A stretch of DNA of 64,000 bases from Methanocaldococcus villosus KIN24-T80 (GCF_000371805.1 NZ_AQUK01000001.1:558001-622000); one strand, 5' to 3'; shown: positions 31,852 to 42,531, counted from the stretch's first letter. Notes: generated by a model not told the origin, from the sequence alone. Translations and numbers: made by a program.

Positions 31852-32877
31852 TTATTTAAATCTCTTCTTAATTGGAGGGGTTAAAATAGGTTTCTCAGGA
31901 ATTAAGCCAGAGGGTTTATAATAAAGTATTAGTAACATTAACATTCCAAATAGAATATAGGATATCCAAACAGGTTCAAATGGAATATTGAGTAAATATT
32001 TTATTTGATATTTATATACATCCAAAAATATTTTTATGACCACATAACAAAACACCCCTAAAGCTACACCTTTATTATTCCCTTTTCCACCTAATAAAAC
32101 CATAAGAAATGGAAAGAAAGTCCATTCTGCCCTAGTAAATGCTTGAGCCACTATATTAGCTGAATATAAAACATACAACACACCAGCTATAGCTCCTATA
32201 GCTGTACCTATAGCCATAGCTTTTATTCTTAAAAGCATTATATTTCTACCAAAAGCTTTAACAGTAACTTCATTTTCTCTCATAGCTCTTAAAATCCTAC
32301 CAAATGGAGTATTTAATAACCTTTCAACAAATAAAAATATTAAGAAAGCTATAAATAATGTTAGTAATGTAAAGGCTAACCCTCTATATTCTCCAGATAT
32401 AAAGGCTAATATGTCTGGTGTAGCTATTCCATAATAACCCCCAACTATATCAAGATTAAACATTGAAATTAAAAAAACTGTTTCAGATATAGCTAAAAGA
32501 GTTACTCCTAAATAATCTTCTTTTAACTTAGCACTTGGTAATATGAATACAGCCCCAGCCAATAATCCAATTATTACAGCTAAAACTATTGAAATAATAA
32601 GGATTAAAAAACCCACTATTGGGTCATGTGCTATAATATAATTTATTTTTGAAACTGCTATAGATGAACCATTTATAAGATCTCCATTTACATTAAAATA
32701 TAGCATTAATAACCTATCTAAAACTCCTCCAACAGCTATTGCTCCAATTAAAACAGAAAGAGCTTTTCCAAAATTTGGAATTCCAGCATAACCAAACTCA
32801 ATATTTAAAGAGAGTGAAACTATATAATAAATTCCAAACCAAAATAGTATTAGTGAAATTATTGAAATAACATCCAT
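31852..32877 (-). CDS. livM: Branched-chain-amino-acid-type ABC transporter permease (LivM type)
   Basis: The 341-residue membrane protein has about nine transmembrane segments. LivM-family marks are the EDYLGVTLLAISE loop, the conserved RILRAMRENEVTVKAFGRN coupling helix and the C-terminal PSGLIPEKP. It forms the channel with LivH at 32879. The Liv family also imports amides, urea and aromatic acids, so the substrate is not fixed. It is the last gene of the six-gene operon. Confidence 0.88.
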   Translation of the reverse strand: MDVISIISLILFWFGIYYIVSLSLNIEFGYAGIPNFGKALSVLIGAIAVGGVLDRLLMLYFNVNGDLINGSSIAVSKINYIIAHDPIVGFLILIISIVLAVIIGLLAGAVFILPSAKLKEDYLGVTLLAISETVFLISMFNLDIVGGYYGIATPDILAFISGEYRGLAFTLLTLFIAFLIFLFVERLLNTPFGRILRAMRENEVTVKAFGRNIMLLRIKAMAIGTAIGAIAGVLYVLYSANIVAQAFTRAEWTFFPFLMVLLGGKGNNKGVALGVFCYVVIKIFLDVYKYQIKYLLNIPFEPVWISYILFGMLMLLILYYKPSGLIPEKPILTPPIKKRFK

Positions 32878-32878
32878 T

Positions 32879-33787
32879 TTATCCCTCTAATCTCTTTCTA
32901 ACCTTTTTCCAGTCTATTCCTGTAATACCTTCAGGAGCTAATAGTAAAGTGGCAATCATTATTATTAGAGATATAACTTTCCCATAAACTAAAAATCCTG
33001 CTCCTAAAATTAAAGATAAGCCATAAGTAACTAGTGTTTCTGAAAGCCCTATAATATATCCACCTAATATAGCCCCACTTATGTGCCTAAGACCCCCAAC
33101 TATACTCGCTGCAAAGATAGAGATTATTATAAACCCTCCAGTTCCTGGCACGATCTCTTCAACAAATGGTAATAAACCTCCAGCAATTCCTGCTAAACCA
33201 CCAGATATTAACCATGAAAATAATCTTGTTTTCTCTACATCAATCCCCATAGCCTGGGCTAATGAAGGATTTTCCATAGAGGCTCTTAAAGCTACTCCAA
33301 ATTTGGTTTTATATAACATAATATATAATAATGTTAATAATAAGACCACAACAATTGTAGAAACTAGAAAAACTCCTTTAAATCCAAAAAAACTAAAATC
33401 TATATTTGAGAAAATAAATTTAGCTGCTGTTGAATTAATAATTGGTGACAGTATCTCTGAATAAGCTCCTAAAGTACCAAATATAATAACATCTATAGCT
33501 AATGTAGCTATCATCAACATCTCTATAGAAGCTCCTCTTTTTATCAGTGGTTTTAGTAGTAAATAGGTTATTAACCCTACAAAAGCCCCAACAATAAATA
33601 AAATTGGTAAAGAGATATAAGGGTGAATTTTAAAAAGTTCTTTCAATGTCAGTGCTACATAACTACAAACCACAGCAAAACTACCCTGAGCAAAGTTTGG
33701 CACATTTGTTGTTATATATGTCAAAGTTAGTCCTAAAGCTAATAAGGCTAAGATATTGGCATATATTATAGCTCCTTCTATTATCAT
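32879..33787 (-). CDS. livH: Branched-chain-amino-acid-type ABC transporter permease (LivH type)
   Basis: The 302-residue protein has about eight membrane segments. Family marks are the early LGLTLTYITTNVPNFAQGSF, which is the LivH N-terminal signature, the coupling segment GVALRASMENPSLAQAMGI and the late GAILGGYIIGLSETL. One base separates its stop from the livM start. GGTGG precedes the ATG. Confidence 0.9.
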   Translation of the reverse strand: MIIEGAIIYANILALLALGLTLTYITTNVPNFAQGSFAVVCSYVALTLKELFKIHPYISLPILFIVGAFVGLITYLLLKPLIKRGASIEMLMIATLAIDVIIFGTLGAYSEILSPIINSTAAKFIFSNIDFSFFGFKGVFLVSTIVVVLLLTLLYIMLYKTKFGVALRASMENPSLAQAMGIDVEKTRLFSWLISGGLAGIAGGLLPFVEEIVPGTGGFIIISIFAASIVGGLRHISGAILGGYIIGLSETLVTYGLSLILGAGFLVYGKVISLIIMIATLLLAPEGITGIDWKKVRKRLEG

Positions 33788-33796
33788 TTATTCCAC

Positions 33797-34507
33797 CTAA
33801 ATGGCTGTAACTCCTAAAGAATATTCTTTAAACTTCTCATGATTTAATAGATCTTCAGCTTTTCCTTTAAATGCTACCTTACCACTTACAAACATATATC
33901 CATAATCACTTATTTCCAAGGCCTTTTTTGCATTTTGTTCAACAAGTAATATTGTCAATTTTAATTCATCTCTCATCTCGGTTATCTTATTAAATATAAG
34001 ATCAGCCAACTTAGGAGACAATTGAGCTGTAGGTTCATCTAACATTAAAACTTCAGCATCTCTTACAAGAGCCATAGCCATAGCTAAAAACTGCCTCTGA
34101 CCCCCACTGAGAGATCCAGCTTTCCTCTTAAGTATCCCCTTTATCTCTGGGAATATTTCTAATGCTAAATCAATTCTCTCCTTAAGTTTCTCCTTATCAA
34201 GTACATATCCCGCTATTTTTAAATTTTCTTCAACTGTTAGGTTTTGAAAAACATTATTTGTCTGTGGTAAATAAGCAATTCCCATTCTAGCTTTTTTATA
34301 TGGTGGAAGGTGTGTTATATTTACATCATTATAAATAATTTCTCCAGAATAAATTGTTGTAAGGCCAAAAAGTGTTTTTAAAAATGTTGATTTTCCACTA
34401 CCATTGGGTCCAACAACTGTTGTAATTTTTCCTTTTTCTATTTCAGCATTTACATCAAACAATATCTGTAATTTTCCATAACCAGCATTTAGATTTTTAA
34501 CTATCAT
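33797..34507 (-). CDS. livF: Liv-type ABC transporter ATPase (LivF type)
   Basis: The 236-residue ATPase has Walker [10 protein letters not shown], signature [12 protein letters not shown], Walker [14 protein letters not shown] and the LivF-type [20 protein letters not shown] segment. It overlaps nothing but starts one base after the livG stop. With LivG it forms the heterodimeric motor of the importer. Confidence 0.92.
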   Translation of the reverse strand: MIVKNLNAGYGKLQILFDVNAEIEKGKITTVVGPNGSGKSTFLKTLFGLTTIYSGEIIYNDVNITHLPPYKKARMGIAYLPQTNNVFQNLTVEENLKIAGYVLDKEKLKERIDLALEIFPEIKGILKRKAGSLSGGQRQFLAMAMALVRDAEVLMLDEPTAQLSPKLADLIFNKITEMRDELKLTILLVEQNAKKALEISDYGYMFVSGKVAFKGKAEDLLNHEKFKEYSLGVTAI

Positions 34508-35266
34508 CTAATCACCTATGTATATTTCAACAACTTTAGGATCATTAATGACATTTTCAATCTCTTTACCTCTACCTTCAGCTATTATTTCCCCATTAAA
34601 CATAACATATAAATGATCAATATACTGCAACACTATATCTAACCTATGCTCAACAATTAAAAAAGTTATTCCCTTCTTTTTCAACTCAATTACATGGTTA
34701 AAAATATCATGAGCTAATCCTGGAGCTACTCCTGCTATTGGTTCATCCATAACTATCAACTTAGGTTCAGTCATTAAAGCTCTACCAATTTCAAGAAGCT
34801 TCATTTGTCCTCCACTTAAAGATCCTGCTTTTCTATCATAAAGGTGTGAAAGCTTTAAAAACTCTAATATCTTAAATGCCCTTTCTACCATCTCTTCTTC
34901 AAACTTTAACCACTTACTATAAAAAATAGCATTTATTGGTTCTTCTCCTGGGTTAATATTTCCTATTAAAATATTTTCTAAAACTGTCATCTCTTTTAAA
35001 GGTTGAGGAGTCTGAAAAGTTCTAACAATTCCATAATAATATAACTCTTCTGGCTCTTTATTAGTTATATCATTCTCCTCAAAATACACCTTACCACTAT
35101 CAGCTTTTAAAAATCCAGTTATAACATTTATTAATGTTGATTTTCCACTACCATTGGGTCCAATAATAAGAGTTAAATCTCCTTTATTAACAGATATAGA
35201 AACATTATTTAATGCTTTAAAATCTCCAAAATACTTTGTTACATTTTCAGTCTTTAAGATTTCCAT
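34508..35266 (-). CDS. livG: Liv-type ABC transporter ATPase (LivG type)
   Basis: The 252-residue ATPase has Walker [10 protein letters not shown], the LivG-type YYYGIVRTFQTPQPLKEMTV segment, signature LSGGQMKLLEIG and Walker B LIVMDEPIAGVAP. The ATG at 35266 follows GGGTG; an upstream ATG at 35278 lacks a site. The 5' end overlaps the MFS gene by 13 bp, so the two are translated together. Confidence 0.91.
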   Translation of the reverse strand: MEILKTENVTKYFGDFKALNNVSISVNKGDLTLIIGPNGSGKSTLINVITGFLKADSGKVYFEENDITNKEPEELYYYGIVRTFQTPQPLKEMTVLENILIGNINPGEEPINAIFYSKWLKFEEEMVERAFKILEFLKLSHLYDRKAGSLSGGQMKLLEIGRALMTEPKLIVMDEPIAGVAPGLAHDIFNHVIELKKKGITFLIVEHRLDIVLQYIDHLYVMFNGEIIAEGRGKEIENVINDPKVVEIYIGD

Positions 35267-36435
35267 TTTAACACCCATTCTAATATCATTAAAAACATTG
35301 CTAAAGAGTTCATAACAGTAGCATATAAAAAGCTATATTCTAAAGAATAGCTTTGCCACAACCATCCTGCTATAACAGATGCTGGAAAAACAAAAACTCC
35401 AAATACTGTATGATATGCACCAATAACTGTTCCTTTCTCAAAACCTTCTGCTATCTCTGCTAAATATGCTCTTGGAATAGTTTCTTCAATAGCTAAATAG
35501 ACACTATAAAAAATAAATCCTAACAATAGCATCCATAGAGAATCTGCAAAAGCAAATATTAATGATGCTAATGCAGCTATTCCAAAACCAAGTGTTATAA
35601 ACATCCTTTTATCAAATTTATCAGAAAAAGTTCCAATAGGATATGATGTAATTGCATAAAATATATTGAATATAATATAAAAATATAATCCCTGTATAAC
35701 AGTGTATCCTACATCATAAACTTTCCATATAGTGAATGCATAACTGTATCTACCAAGTGAGGCTACAGCTACAACAAATAAAAAAAGTTTTAAACTCTCA
35801 CTATTTAATGAAGATTTTCCCATAATTATCTTTTTTAAATTTTTATCTGTATCTTTTATGAAAAAGATTATCAATAATACACTTAAAATTCCAGGTATAA
35901 AAGATAGGAGAAAAATCATTCTATAGCTAAAGTTAGCTGAATAATTTGAGAGGAGCTCTAATATAATGATAGATAATATTGGCCCTACAACAGCTCCTAA
36001 TGTATCCATCATTCTATGAAATCCAAAAGATTTTCCTGTTTTCTTAGTAGATTCTGCTATTAATGCATCTCTTGGAGCAGTTCTAATTCCCTTTCCCAAC
36101 CTATCTAAAACTCTCAAAAATAAAAAATCTAACCATGAATGAGTAAATGCCAAAGCTCCTTTTGAAATTGTTGATAAAAAATAACCAAAAGAAACAAAAA
36201 CTTTTCTATTTCTTATTTTATCACTTATATATCCAAAAATAACTTTAAAAAGAGAACTTAAGCTTTCTATAGCTCCCATTATTGTTCCACTTAATAGTTT
36301 ATCAACATTTAACACCTCTATTAAGTAAGATGGAGTTATTGATGTAATCATTTCACTACTCATATCATTAAGAAAGCTAACAATCCCTAATAAAAAAACA
36401 TTTTTTGGTATTCCAAAAATCTTTTTCTTTTTCAA
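35254..36435 (-). CDS. Major facilitator superfamily transporter inside the liv operon
   Basis: The 393-residue protein has about twelve membrane segments. MFS marks are FGYISDKIRNRKVFVSFGY (loop 2-3 motif), LRVLDRLGKGIRTAPRDALI after helix 4, and the later YPIGTFSDKFDKR, the second loop motif. The GKGIRTAPRDALIAES sequence is typical of an uncharacterised archaeal/bacterial MFS group. The TTG start has GGTGAT 5 nt before it. It sits between livK and livG and overlaps livG, which is unusual for an ABC operon; it may export or import the same substrate. Confidence 0.88.
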   Translation of the reverse strand: MKKKKIFGIPKNVFLLGIVSFLNDMSSEMITSITPSYLIEVLNVDKLLSGTIMGAIESLSSLFKVIFGYISDKIRNRKVFVSFGYFLSTISKGALAFTHSWLDFLFLRVLDRLGKGIRTAPRDALIAESTKKTGKSFGFHRMMDTLGAVVGPILSIIILELLSNYSANFSYRMIFLLSFIPGILSVLLIIFFIKDTDKNLKKIIMGKSSLNSESLKLFLFVVAVASLGRYSYAFTIWKVYDVGYTVIQGLYFYIIFNIFYAITSYPIGTFSDKFDKRMFITLGFGIAALASLIFAFADSLWMLLLGFIFYSVYLAIEETIPRAYLAEIAEGFEKGTVIGAYHTVFGVFVFPASVIAGWLWQSYSLEYSFLYATVMNSLAMFLMILEWVLKWKS

Positions 36436-36461
36436 GATATATCACCAAAAAATAAAAAAAG

Positions 36462-37703
36462 TTAGAGCCATTCAATCTTTCCATCTTTAGAATGCCAAAT
36501 TCCTGCTAACTTCCAACCTTTTTCTGTAACCATAAATATACCATAATCTCCTGAAGCTCTATCATTCCATTCATTCAACTCTATATACCCAGAAACAGGT
36601 TCAACTCCATAAACACCTTCAGAGTATTTTTTAGTGACTTCTTTAATCATATTACTTAAAACATCAGCATCATATTTTCCAGTTTTATTTAACATATCCA
36701 CATAAGCTAAAGAAACTACCCAAAATGCATCATAAGCATTTAAAGCATATTGATCAATATTTCCATAATTCTTCTCTTTAAATATCTTCTCTAATTCTTT
36801 AGCAGCTTCACTTTCTGACTTAAACATTGTTGAATAGAGTTTAACCTTAACAGCTTTATCTTTTACCTCTTTTATAATCTTTTCACTGTTTGCAACTCCA
36901 TCAGTACCAATCCATATATGATTTAATATTGGAGAGTTGTCATTTATCTGTGATAGTAATGTAGCTCCTTCCTCATAACCAACAAACACTACCCCTGTAT
37001 CTTCTCCCTTATCTTTTATGTTATCAGAAAGTGTTTGAATTATTGGGCTCCAATCATTTATCTGTGGATCATATGGTATGATATTAATAATATTAATTCC
37101 ATTATCTTTCATTTTTTTAACTATAGCATCTTTTAATCCTTCTCCCCAAGCATCTTTTCTATATAAAATAATAACATTTTTTAGATTTAACTCTTTAGCA
37201 AGATCTCCAATAGCCTTACCTTGGAAGCTATCTGTAGGGACAAATCTGAAGATGTATTTCTTCTCTTCTGGAGACATGAAACCTAATATCTTTGGATCTG
37301 CTGTTGAAGATTGAGATACAAATATTACTTTATTTGAGAGTGAATAACTCTTAACATTCTTAACTTCTGAACTTGACATTGGTCCAATAAATGCATTTAC
37401 TCCAATAGCATGCAATGCTTGAACTTTATCTAAACAGATTTTTGGATCAGCTTTTGTATCTTCAACATAGAGTTTAACTTTATATGGAATATTATGCTCT
37501 TTAAAATACTCATTAACCTTTTCTTCAGCTATTTCACATGCATGTTTTTCATTCTGTCCATATGTAGCTAAACTTCCTGATAAATCAACTAATAATCCAA
37601 GTTTTACTTCTTTTATATTTCCTCCAGCCTTCTCTCCTGTCTGAGTACATCCTGCTAAAAAGGTTATTAATATTAAACCCAAAAATATTAATAATCTTTT
37701 AAT
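36462..37703 (-). CDS. livK: Liv-type ABC transporter substrate-binding lipoprotein
   Basis: The mature part is a type I periplasmic binding protein (KLGLLVDLSGSLATYGQNE, IGPMSSSEV, SSTADPKIL, RKDAWGEGLKDA). The lipobox is TFLAGC. A TTG at 37682 would give the signal peptide MGLILITFLAGC with no positive charge and no Shine-Dalgarno. In-frame upstream there is KRLLIFLGL preceded by ATT at 37703, with GGGGGTGA 4 nt before it, which makes a normal lipoprotein signal. I therefore extend to the ATT, a non-canonical start. It heads the liv operon and captures an amino-acid-like ligand outside the cell. Confidence 0.82.
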   Translation of the reverse strand: MKRLLIFLGLILITFLAGCTQTGEKAGGNIKEVKLGLLVDLSGSLATYGQNEKHACEIAEEKVNEYFKEHNIPYKVKLYVEDTKADPKICLDKVQALHAIGVNAFIGPMSSSEVKNVKSYSLSNKVIFVSQSSTADPKILGFMSPEEKKYIFRFVPTDSFQGKAIGDLAKELNLKNVIILYRKDAWGEGLKDAIVKKMKDNGINIINIIPYDPQINDWSPIIQTLSDNIKDKGEDTGVVFVGYEEGATLLSQINDNSPILNHIWIGTDGVANSEKIIKEVKDKAVKVKLYSTMFKSESEAAKELEKIFKEKNYGNIDQYALNAYDAFWVVSLAYVDMLNKTGKYDADVLSNMIKEVTKKYSEGVYGVEPVSGYIELNEWNDRASGDYGIFMVTEKGWKLAGIWHSKDGKIEWL

Positions 37704-37800
37704 ATTTTCACCCCCTTTAGGGTTATATTTTTAAACTTTCTGAAAAAGCTTATTTATAATTTATTTGAACATAAATTCCTAAATTTTGAATGGTGAACTC

Positions 37801-39120
37801 ATGAAGAGAGTTGTAATAGCTGGAACTTCAAGTGAAGTGGGAAAAACTACAATTGCTACAGGAATAATGAAGGCATTATCTAAAAAATATAATGTTCAAG
37901 GTTATAAAGTAGGACCAGACTATATTGACCCCACATATCATACAATAGCCACAGGTAACTATTCAAGAAATCTAGATTCTTTTTTTATGAATAAAAAGCA
38001 AATAAAATATCTTTTTCAAAAGCATTCCAAAAATAAAGATATAAGTATTATTGAAGGGGTAAGGGGGTTATATGAGGGTTTATCTATAAAAGATGATACT
38101 GGCTCTACAGCATCAATTGCAAAGATATTGGATGCTCCAGTAATTTTAATTGTTAATGCTAAAAGTTTAACAAAGAGTGCTATAGCCATAATAAGAGGAT
38201 TTATGGAGCTTGATAAAGATGTAAAAATTAAGGGAGTTATTTTCAATTTTGTTAGGGGAGAAGGGCATATAAATAAGCTGAAGGAGGCTATGCAATACTA
38301 CTTACCAAATATAGAAATTATTGGATTTATTCCTAGGAAGGAAGGATTAAAACTAGAAAGTAGGCATCTTGGCTTAATCCCTACTCCAGAAAATATGGAG
38401 TTTAAAAACAAAATAGAAAAAATTGGAGAAATTATTGAAGAATATTTGGATATAGATAAGATAATTGATATAGCTGATGAAGATTTTGATGAAGTAGATG
38501 AAGTCTATTTATGGGAGATTGAGGAGAATTATAAAAAAGTTGCAATAGCTTATGATGAAGCTTTTAACTTCTATTATTATGATAACTTTGATGCCCTTAA
38601 AGAGAATAAGGCTGAGCTTATATTCTTTAGCCCTTTGAGAGATGAGATGCCCGATGCCGATGTTTTATATATTGGAGGAGGATATCCAGAGATATTTAAA
38701 GAAAAGCTAAGTAAAAATAAAGAATTGATTGAACAGATAAGGGAGTTTGATGGGTATATATATGCTGAATGTGGAGGTTTAATGTATCTTACAAAAGCTA
38801 TTGATGACTGTAAAATGGTTGGGCTAATTGATGCTAAAGCTATTATGACAGACAAAGTTCAAGGATTGAGTTATGTTAAGGCTAAAATTTTGGAAGATTG
38901 TATAGTGGGAAAGAAAGATAGAACTATTAAAGGGCATGAATTCCATTATTCCAAGTTAATTGGATTAAAAGATAAAAGATTTGCTTTTAAAATTTTAAGA
39001 GGGAGAGGAATAGGTGGATATGATGGAATAATAAAGAAAAATGTATTAGCTGGATATTTACACAATCATGCTGTAGCTAACCCATACTTTGCTTCATCAA
39101 TGGTAAATTTTGAGGGATGA
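37801..39120 (+). CDS. cfbB: Ni-sirohydrochlorin a,c-diamide synthase
   Basis: The 439-residue CobB/CbiA-type amidotransferase converts the a and c acetate chains of Ni-sirohydrochlorin to amides in F430 synthesis. The ATP site [14 protein letters not shown] is N-terminal, followed by [12 protein letters not shown] and EGVRGLYEG. The C-terminal glutaminase domain has the cysteine in [10 protein letters not shown] and the histidine in [11 protein letters not shown]. Corrin CobB paralogues look alike; the methanogen context favours CfbB. The ATG at 37801 has GGTGA 4 nt upstream. It heads a plus-strand operon with pcm. Confidence 0.85.
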   Translation: MKRVVIAGTSSEVGKTTIATGIMKALSKKYNVQGYKVGPDYIDPTYHTIATGNYSRNLDSFFMNKKQIKYLFQKHSKNKDISIIEGVRGLYEGLSIKDDTGSTASIAKILDAPVILIVNAKSLTKSAIAIIRGFMELDKDVKIKGVIFNFVRGEGHINKLKEAMQYYLPNIEIIGFIPRKEGLKLESRHLGLIPTPENMEFKNKIEKIGEIIEEYLDIDKIIDIADEDFDEVDEVYLWEIEENYKKVAIAYDEAFNFYYYDNFDALKENKAELIFFSPLRDEMPDADVLYIGGGYPEIFKEKLSKNKELIEQIREFDGYIYAECGGLMYLTKAIDDCKMVGLIDAKAIMTDKVQGLSYVKAKILEDCIVGKKDRTIKGHEFHYSKLIGLKDKRFAFKILRGRGIGGYDGIIKKNVLAGYLHNHAVANPYFASSMVNFEG

Positions 39121-39122
39121 AT

Positions 39123-39758
39123 ATGGATAAAAAAGAGGTAATTAAAAGGTTAATAGAAGAGGGTTATATAAAATCAGAGAAAGTTATTAAAGCCCTTCTA
39201 AAGGTTCCCAGAGAAGAGTTTGTACCTGAGCATTTAAGAGATTATGCATATGTTGATGAACCTCTTCCTATAGGTTATAATCAAACTATCTCTGCCATAC
39301 ATATGGTAGGACTAATGTGTGAATTGTTAGATTTAGATAGAGGTATGAAGGTATTGGAAATTGGCACAGGTTCTGGCTATCATGCTGCTGTTGTTGCTGA
39401 AATTGTTGGAAAAGAGGGGAAAGTAATATCAATAGAGAGAATTCCTGAATTAGCTAAGAGAGCTGAAGAAATTTTAAAAAGACTTGGGTATGATAATGTT
39501 AAAGTTATTGTAGGGGATGGTAGTTTAGGATATGAGAAAGAAGCTCCATATGATAGAATATATGTAACTGCAGCAGGCCCAAAGATTCCTGAAGCTTTAA
39601 TAAGACAACTAAAAGATGGTGGAAAATTACTAATGCCTGTGGGTAAATACTTCCAAAAACTTATTTTAGTAGAAAAAAGAGGAGATAAAATTATTAAAAA
39701 GGATTGTGGAGCTGTAGCATTTGTACCATTAATTGGAAAAGAAGGATTTAATATCTAA
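39123..39758 (+). CDS. pcm: Protein-L-isoaspartate O-methyltransferase
   Basis: The 211-residue repair enzyme methylates isoaspartyl residues in heat-damaged proteins. Motifs are [34 protein letters not shown], the SAM site [18 protein letters not shown] and [17 protein letters not shown]. The start at 39123 is preferred because GAGGG is too close to the ATG at 39117. It begins 2 bp after cfbB. Confidence 0.94.
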   Translation: MDKKEVIKRLIEEGYIKSEKVIKALLKVPREEFVPEHLRDYAYVDEPLPIGYNQTISAIHMVGLMCELLDLDRGMKVLEIGTGSGYHAAVVAEIVGKEGKVISIERIPELAKRAEEILKRLGYDNVKVIVGDGSLGYEKEAPYDRIYVTAAGPKIPEALIRQLKDGGKLLMPVGKYFQKLILVEKRGDKIIKKDCGAVAFVPLIGKEGFNI

Positions 39759-39768
39759 AGTGGATATT

Positions 39769-40512
39769 ATGCTGGTTAAAGAACTTAAGAAAAAAGTATT
39801 GAAAAGGATAGATGAAGATTTTGAGATAGTTGATTTTTCTTTTGCTTTACCTTATACTTATGTATTAATAAAAGGAAAGAAAGGCAATTCTATTGGGCTA
39901 GCAATGACACTTATTGAAGATATTCAATTTTGTGAATCAGAATTTGATGAAATTGATGTAAGAACCTTTATAGAAAAGGTAGATAGTGTTAATATTATAG
40001 AAAGAACTATAGGTTTAGCTACTATAAATGCTGTTTCTCAATATTATCTCAACCTTGAAGGAGCTAAGTTTGATGATGCTACAGGGATAATAAAAGATGT
40101 TAAAAAGGTGGCTATCATAGGAAATATGAAGCCAATAGTTAACAAGTTAAAAAATAGAGGTTATGAAGTTTATGTATTTGAAAGAAATCCAAGACTAAAA
40201 AGTATTGATACTTTAAGTGATTGCTTTGAATATAACCTATTACCCAATATGGATGCAGTGTTAATCAGCGGAACATCCTTAATAAATGACTCTATAGACA
40301 TGATCCTTGAAAGATCTAAAAAAGCAAAAATTAAAGTGTTAGTAGGAGCTACTGCCCAAGCTTTACCAGAGTTTTTTAAAGGTTATTTAACCCATATAGC
40401 TTCAGTTAAAATTATTAATATTAAAAAGGTTTTATTAAACTTAAAACTTGGTTCATCTTCAAAACTTTTCAGTAACGAATACTCAAGAAAGTACTACTAT
40501 AATATTTTATGA
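39769..40512 (+). CDS. DUF4213/DUF364 protein (putative heavy-metal chelation family)
   Basis: The 247-residue protein has the N-terminal DUF4213 part (ALPYTYVLIKGKKGNSIGLAMT) and a C-terminal Rossmann-like DUF364 domain (VAIIGNMKPIVNKLKNRGYE, VFERNP, AVLISGTSLINDSI, VLVGATAQALPEFF). The family is often linked to metal or corrinoid proteins, and it was proposed to bind metal. Here it follows cfbB, so a role in nickel or tetrapyrrole handling is possible. The ATG at 39769 follows GTGGAT; longer reading overlaps pcm. Confidence 0.75.
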   Translation: MLVKELKKKVLKRIDEDFEIVDFSFALPYTYVLIKGKKGNSIGLAMTLIEDIQFCESEFDEIDVRTFIEKVDSVNIIERTIGLATINAVSQYYLNLEGAKFDDATGIIKDVKKVAIIGNMKPIVNKLKNRGYEVYVFERNPRLKSIDTLSDCFEYNLLPNMDAVLISGTSLINDSIDMILERSKKAKIKVLVGATAQALPEFFKGYLTHIASVKIINIKKVLLNLKLGSSSKLFSNEYSRKYYYNIL

Positions 40513-40573
40513 TAAAAAAAGTTTATATACTCATAAAACAATTTTTCTTAAAAAAATTTAAATGGTGATGTGC

Positions 40574-41242
40574 TTGGTTGAGAAAGGGGCTTTAATTAAA
40601 ATAAGTTATGATGGGTATGTTGATGGGAAGTTATTTGACACTACAAATGAAGAACTTGCTAAAAAAGAAGGTATATACAACCCTAACATAGTCTATGGGC
40701 CAGTACCAATTTTTGCTGGAGAGGGAATGGTTGTTAAAGGTTTAGATGAAATATTATTAGAAATGGATGTAGGAGAAGAAAAAGAGGTAGTTTTGCCACC
40801 AGAAAAAGCTTTTGGTAAAAGAGATCCTGCAAAAATTAAATTAGTTCCAATGAGAGAGTTTATAAAAAGAGGAATAAAACCAATAGTAGGATTAAGGGTT
40901 AATATAGATGGAGAAATTGGAAGAATTGTTAAAGCTGAAGGGGGAAGAGTTTTAGTAGATTTTAATCATGAATTAGCTGGAAAAGAAGTTAAATATAGGA
41001 TAAAAATTGAAGAGAAAGTAGAGGGAGATGAGAATATAATTAGGGAAATATTTAATATGTTTGCTCCTAAAATAAAACCAAATGTAACTATTGAAGGAGA
41101 AAAAGCTATTATTGAGTTGCCTGAAGAGGCTTTTTTAATAAACTTACAACAAATAAAGTTAGCTGTTGCTAATGAAGTATTTAAAAGATTAAAAAACATA
41201 AAAGAAATCAAATTTATAGAAACAGTAAAAAGAAAAGATTAA
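40574..41242 (+). CDS. FKBP-type peptidyl-prolyl isomerase/chaperone, long archaeal type
   Basis: The 222-residue protein has an FKBP domain ([49 protein letters not shown]) split by an insert-in-flap chaperone domain (residues about 80-130), then a long C-terminal domain found in methanogen FKBPs. It speeds prolyl isomerisation and suppresses aggregation. I start at the TTG (40574), 4 nt after GGTGAT; the ATG at 40562 would place that site inside the gene. The stop overlaps convergent hisD by 4 bp. Confidence 0.9.
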   Translation: MVEKGALIKISYDGYVDGKLFDTTNEELAKKEGIYNPNIVYGPVPIFAGEGMVVKGLDEILLEMDVGEEKEVVLPPEKAFGKRDPAKIKLVPMREFIKRGIKPIVGLRVNIDGEIGRIVKAEGGRVLVDFNHELAGKEVKYRIKIEEKVEGDENIIREIFNMFAPKIKPNVTIEGEKAIIELPEEAFLINLQQIKLAVANEVFKRLKNIKEIKFIETVKRKD

Positions 41243-42513
41243 AATCTTCTCCTTATGGCTTCAGCATGGTTATATAACCCCTCAGCTTCTGCTAAAGTTA
41301 TTATTGTGTCTTTTAACTCCTCTAATCCTTCTCTACTAAGTTTTTGATATGTTATTTTTTTTAAAAAAGTTTCAACACTTAATCCACTAGCTGCCCTTGC
41401 AAAACCTGATGTAGGTAAAACATGGTTAGTTCCAGAAGCGTAATCTCCCACAGGGACTGGAGAATATTCCCCTAAAAATATAGATCCTGCATTATTTATT
41501 TTCTCTAAAACACTTTCAGGATCTTTAGTAATTATTTCTAAATGTTCTGGAGCATATTCATTAGCAAAATTTATTAACTCATTTAATTCACCATAAAGTA
41601 TAGCTGCATTTTTTAAAGATTTTTCAACTATTTCTTTTCTTTTAATATTTTTTAATTCCTTTTCAATAGTATTTTTTATCTCATAAGCCTTTTCTTTTGA
41701 TGTAGTTAAAACTACACAGTGGGCATTTGGATCATGTTCAGCTTGAGCTATAACATCTATAGCTATATAATTAACATTAGCACTATCATCAGCTATTATC
41801 AACACTTCTGAAGGTCCTGCTAAGAGATCTATATTAACATCTCCATAAACCAGTTTTTTTGCTAATGTAACATAAATATTTCCAGGTCCTACAATAAGAT
41901 CTACCTTTTCAACACTCTCTGTCCCATATGCTAATGCCCCTATAGCCTGAACTCCTCCAATTTTATATATCCTATCAACTCCAACAATATCTCCTGCTAC
42001 AAGTGTTGCACAATTCCCCTTACCTTCTGGAGTTGGAGGAGAGGTTATGAAGATCTTTTTACATCCTGCAACCTTAGCAGGAATTGTTGTCATCAATACT
42101 GTTGATGGATAAAAAGCTTTACCTCCTGGAACATAACACCCTACTTTCTCAACAGCTCTAATTACTTGTCCTAAAACCATCCCTTCTTTCTCAATTCTTA
42201 GCTCCTTTATTTGCTTTAACTGTTTTTTATGGAAATAATATATATTCTCTTTAGCTCTCTCTAATGCATCAATAATTTTATAATCAACTCTATTATATGC
42301 CTCTTCAATCTCTTCATTAGAAACAATAAAATTATCAATATCTACATTATCAAATTTTTTAGTATAATATTTTATAGCCTCATCTCCTCTCTCTCTAACA
42401 TCCTTCAAAATTTTTAAAACATCCAATAAAATATTTTCAAAGTTTATCTTATTCCTTTCCAATATCTTTTTTCTTTCATCTAATGATAGAGTTTTTATAT
42501 CTTTAACTATCAT
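41239..42513 (-). CDS. hisD: Histidinol dehydrogenase
   Basis: The 424-residue enzyme oxidises histidinol to histidine in two NAD-dependent steps. Family blocks are [38 protein letters not shown], the zinc-ligand block [16 protein letters not shown] and [20 protein letters not shown]. The length is normal. No other his genes are adjacent, as is usual for this lineage. GGTGA is 4 nt before the ATG. A divergent gene starts 18 bp away. Confidence 0.96.
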   Translation of the reverse strand: MIVKDIKTLSLDERKKILERNKINFENILLDVLKILKDVRERGDEAIKYYTKKFDNVDIDNFIVSNEEIEEAYNRVDYKIIDALERAKENIYYFHKKQLKQIKELRIEKEGMVLGQVIRAVEKVGCYVPGGKAFYPSTVLMTTIPAKVAGCKKIFITSPPTPEGKGNCATLVAGDIVGVDRIYKIGGVQAIGALAYGTESVEKVDLIVGPGNIYVTLAKKLVYGDVNIDLLAGPSEVLIIADDSANVNYIAIDVIAQAEHDPNAHCVVLTTSKEKAYEIKNTIEKELKNIKRKEIVEKSLKNAAILYGELNELINFANEYAPEHLEIITKDPESVLEKINNAGSIFLGEYSPVPVGDYASGTNHVLPTSGFARAASGLSVETFLKKITYQKLSREGLEELKDTIITLAEAEGLYNHAEAIRRRF

Positions 42514-42531
42514 CCTTTCACCAGTGAGAGT

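Noticed and set aside
33081-33464. 127-codon frame antisense to livH
   Set aside because: It mirrors the membrane-protein codons of livH and has no start signal.
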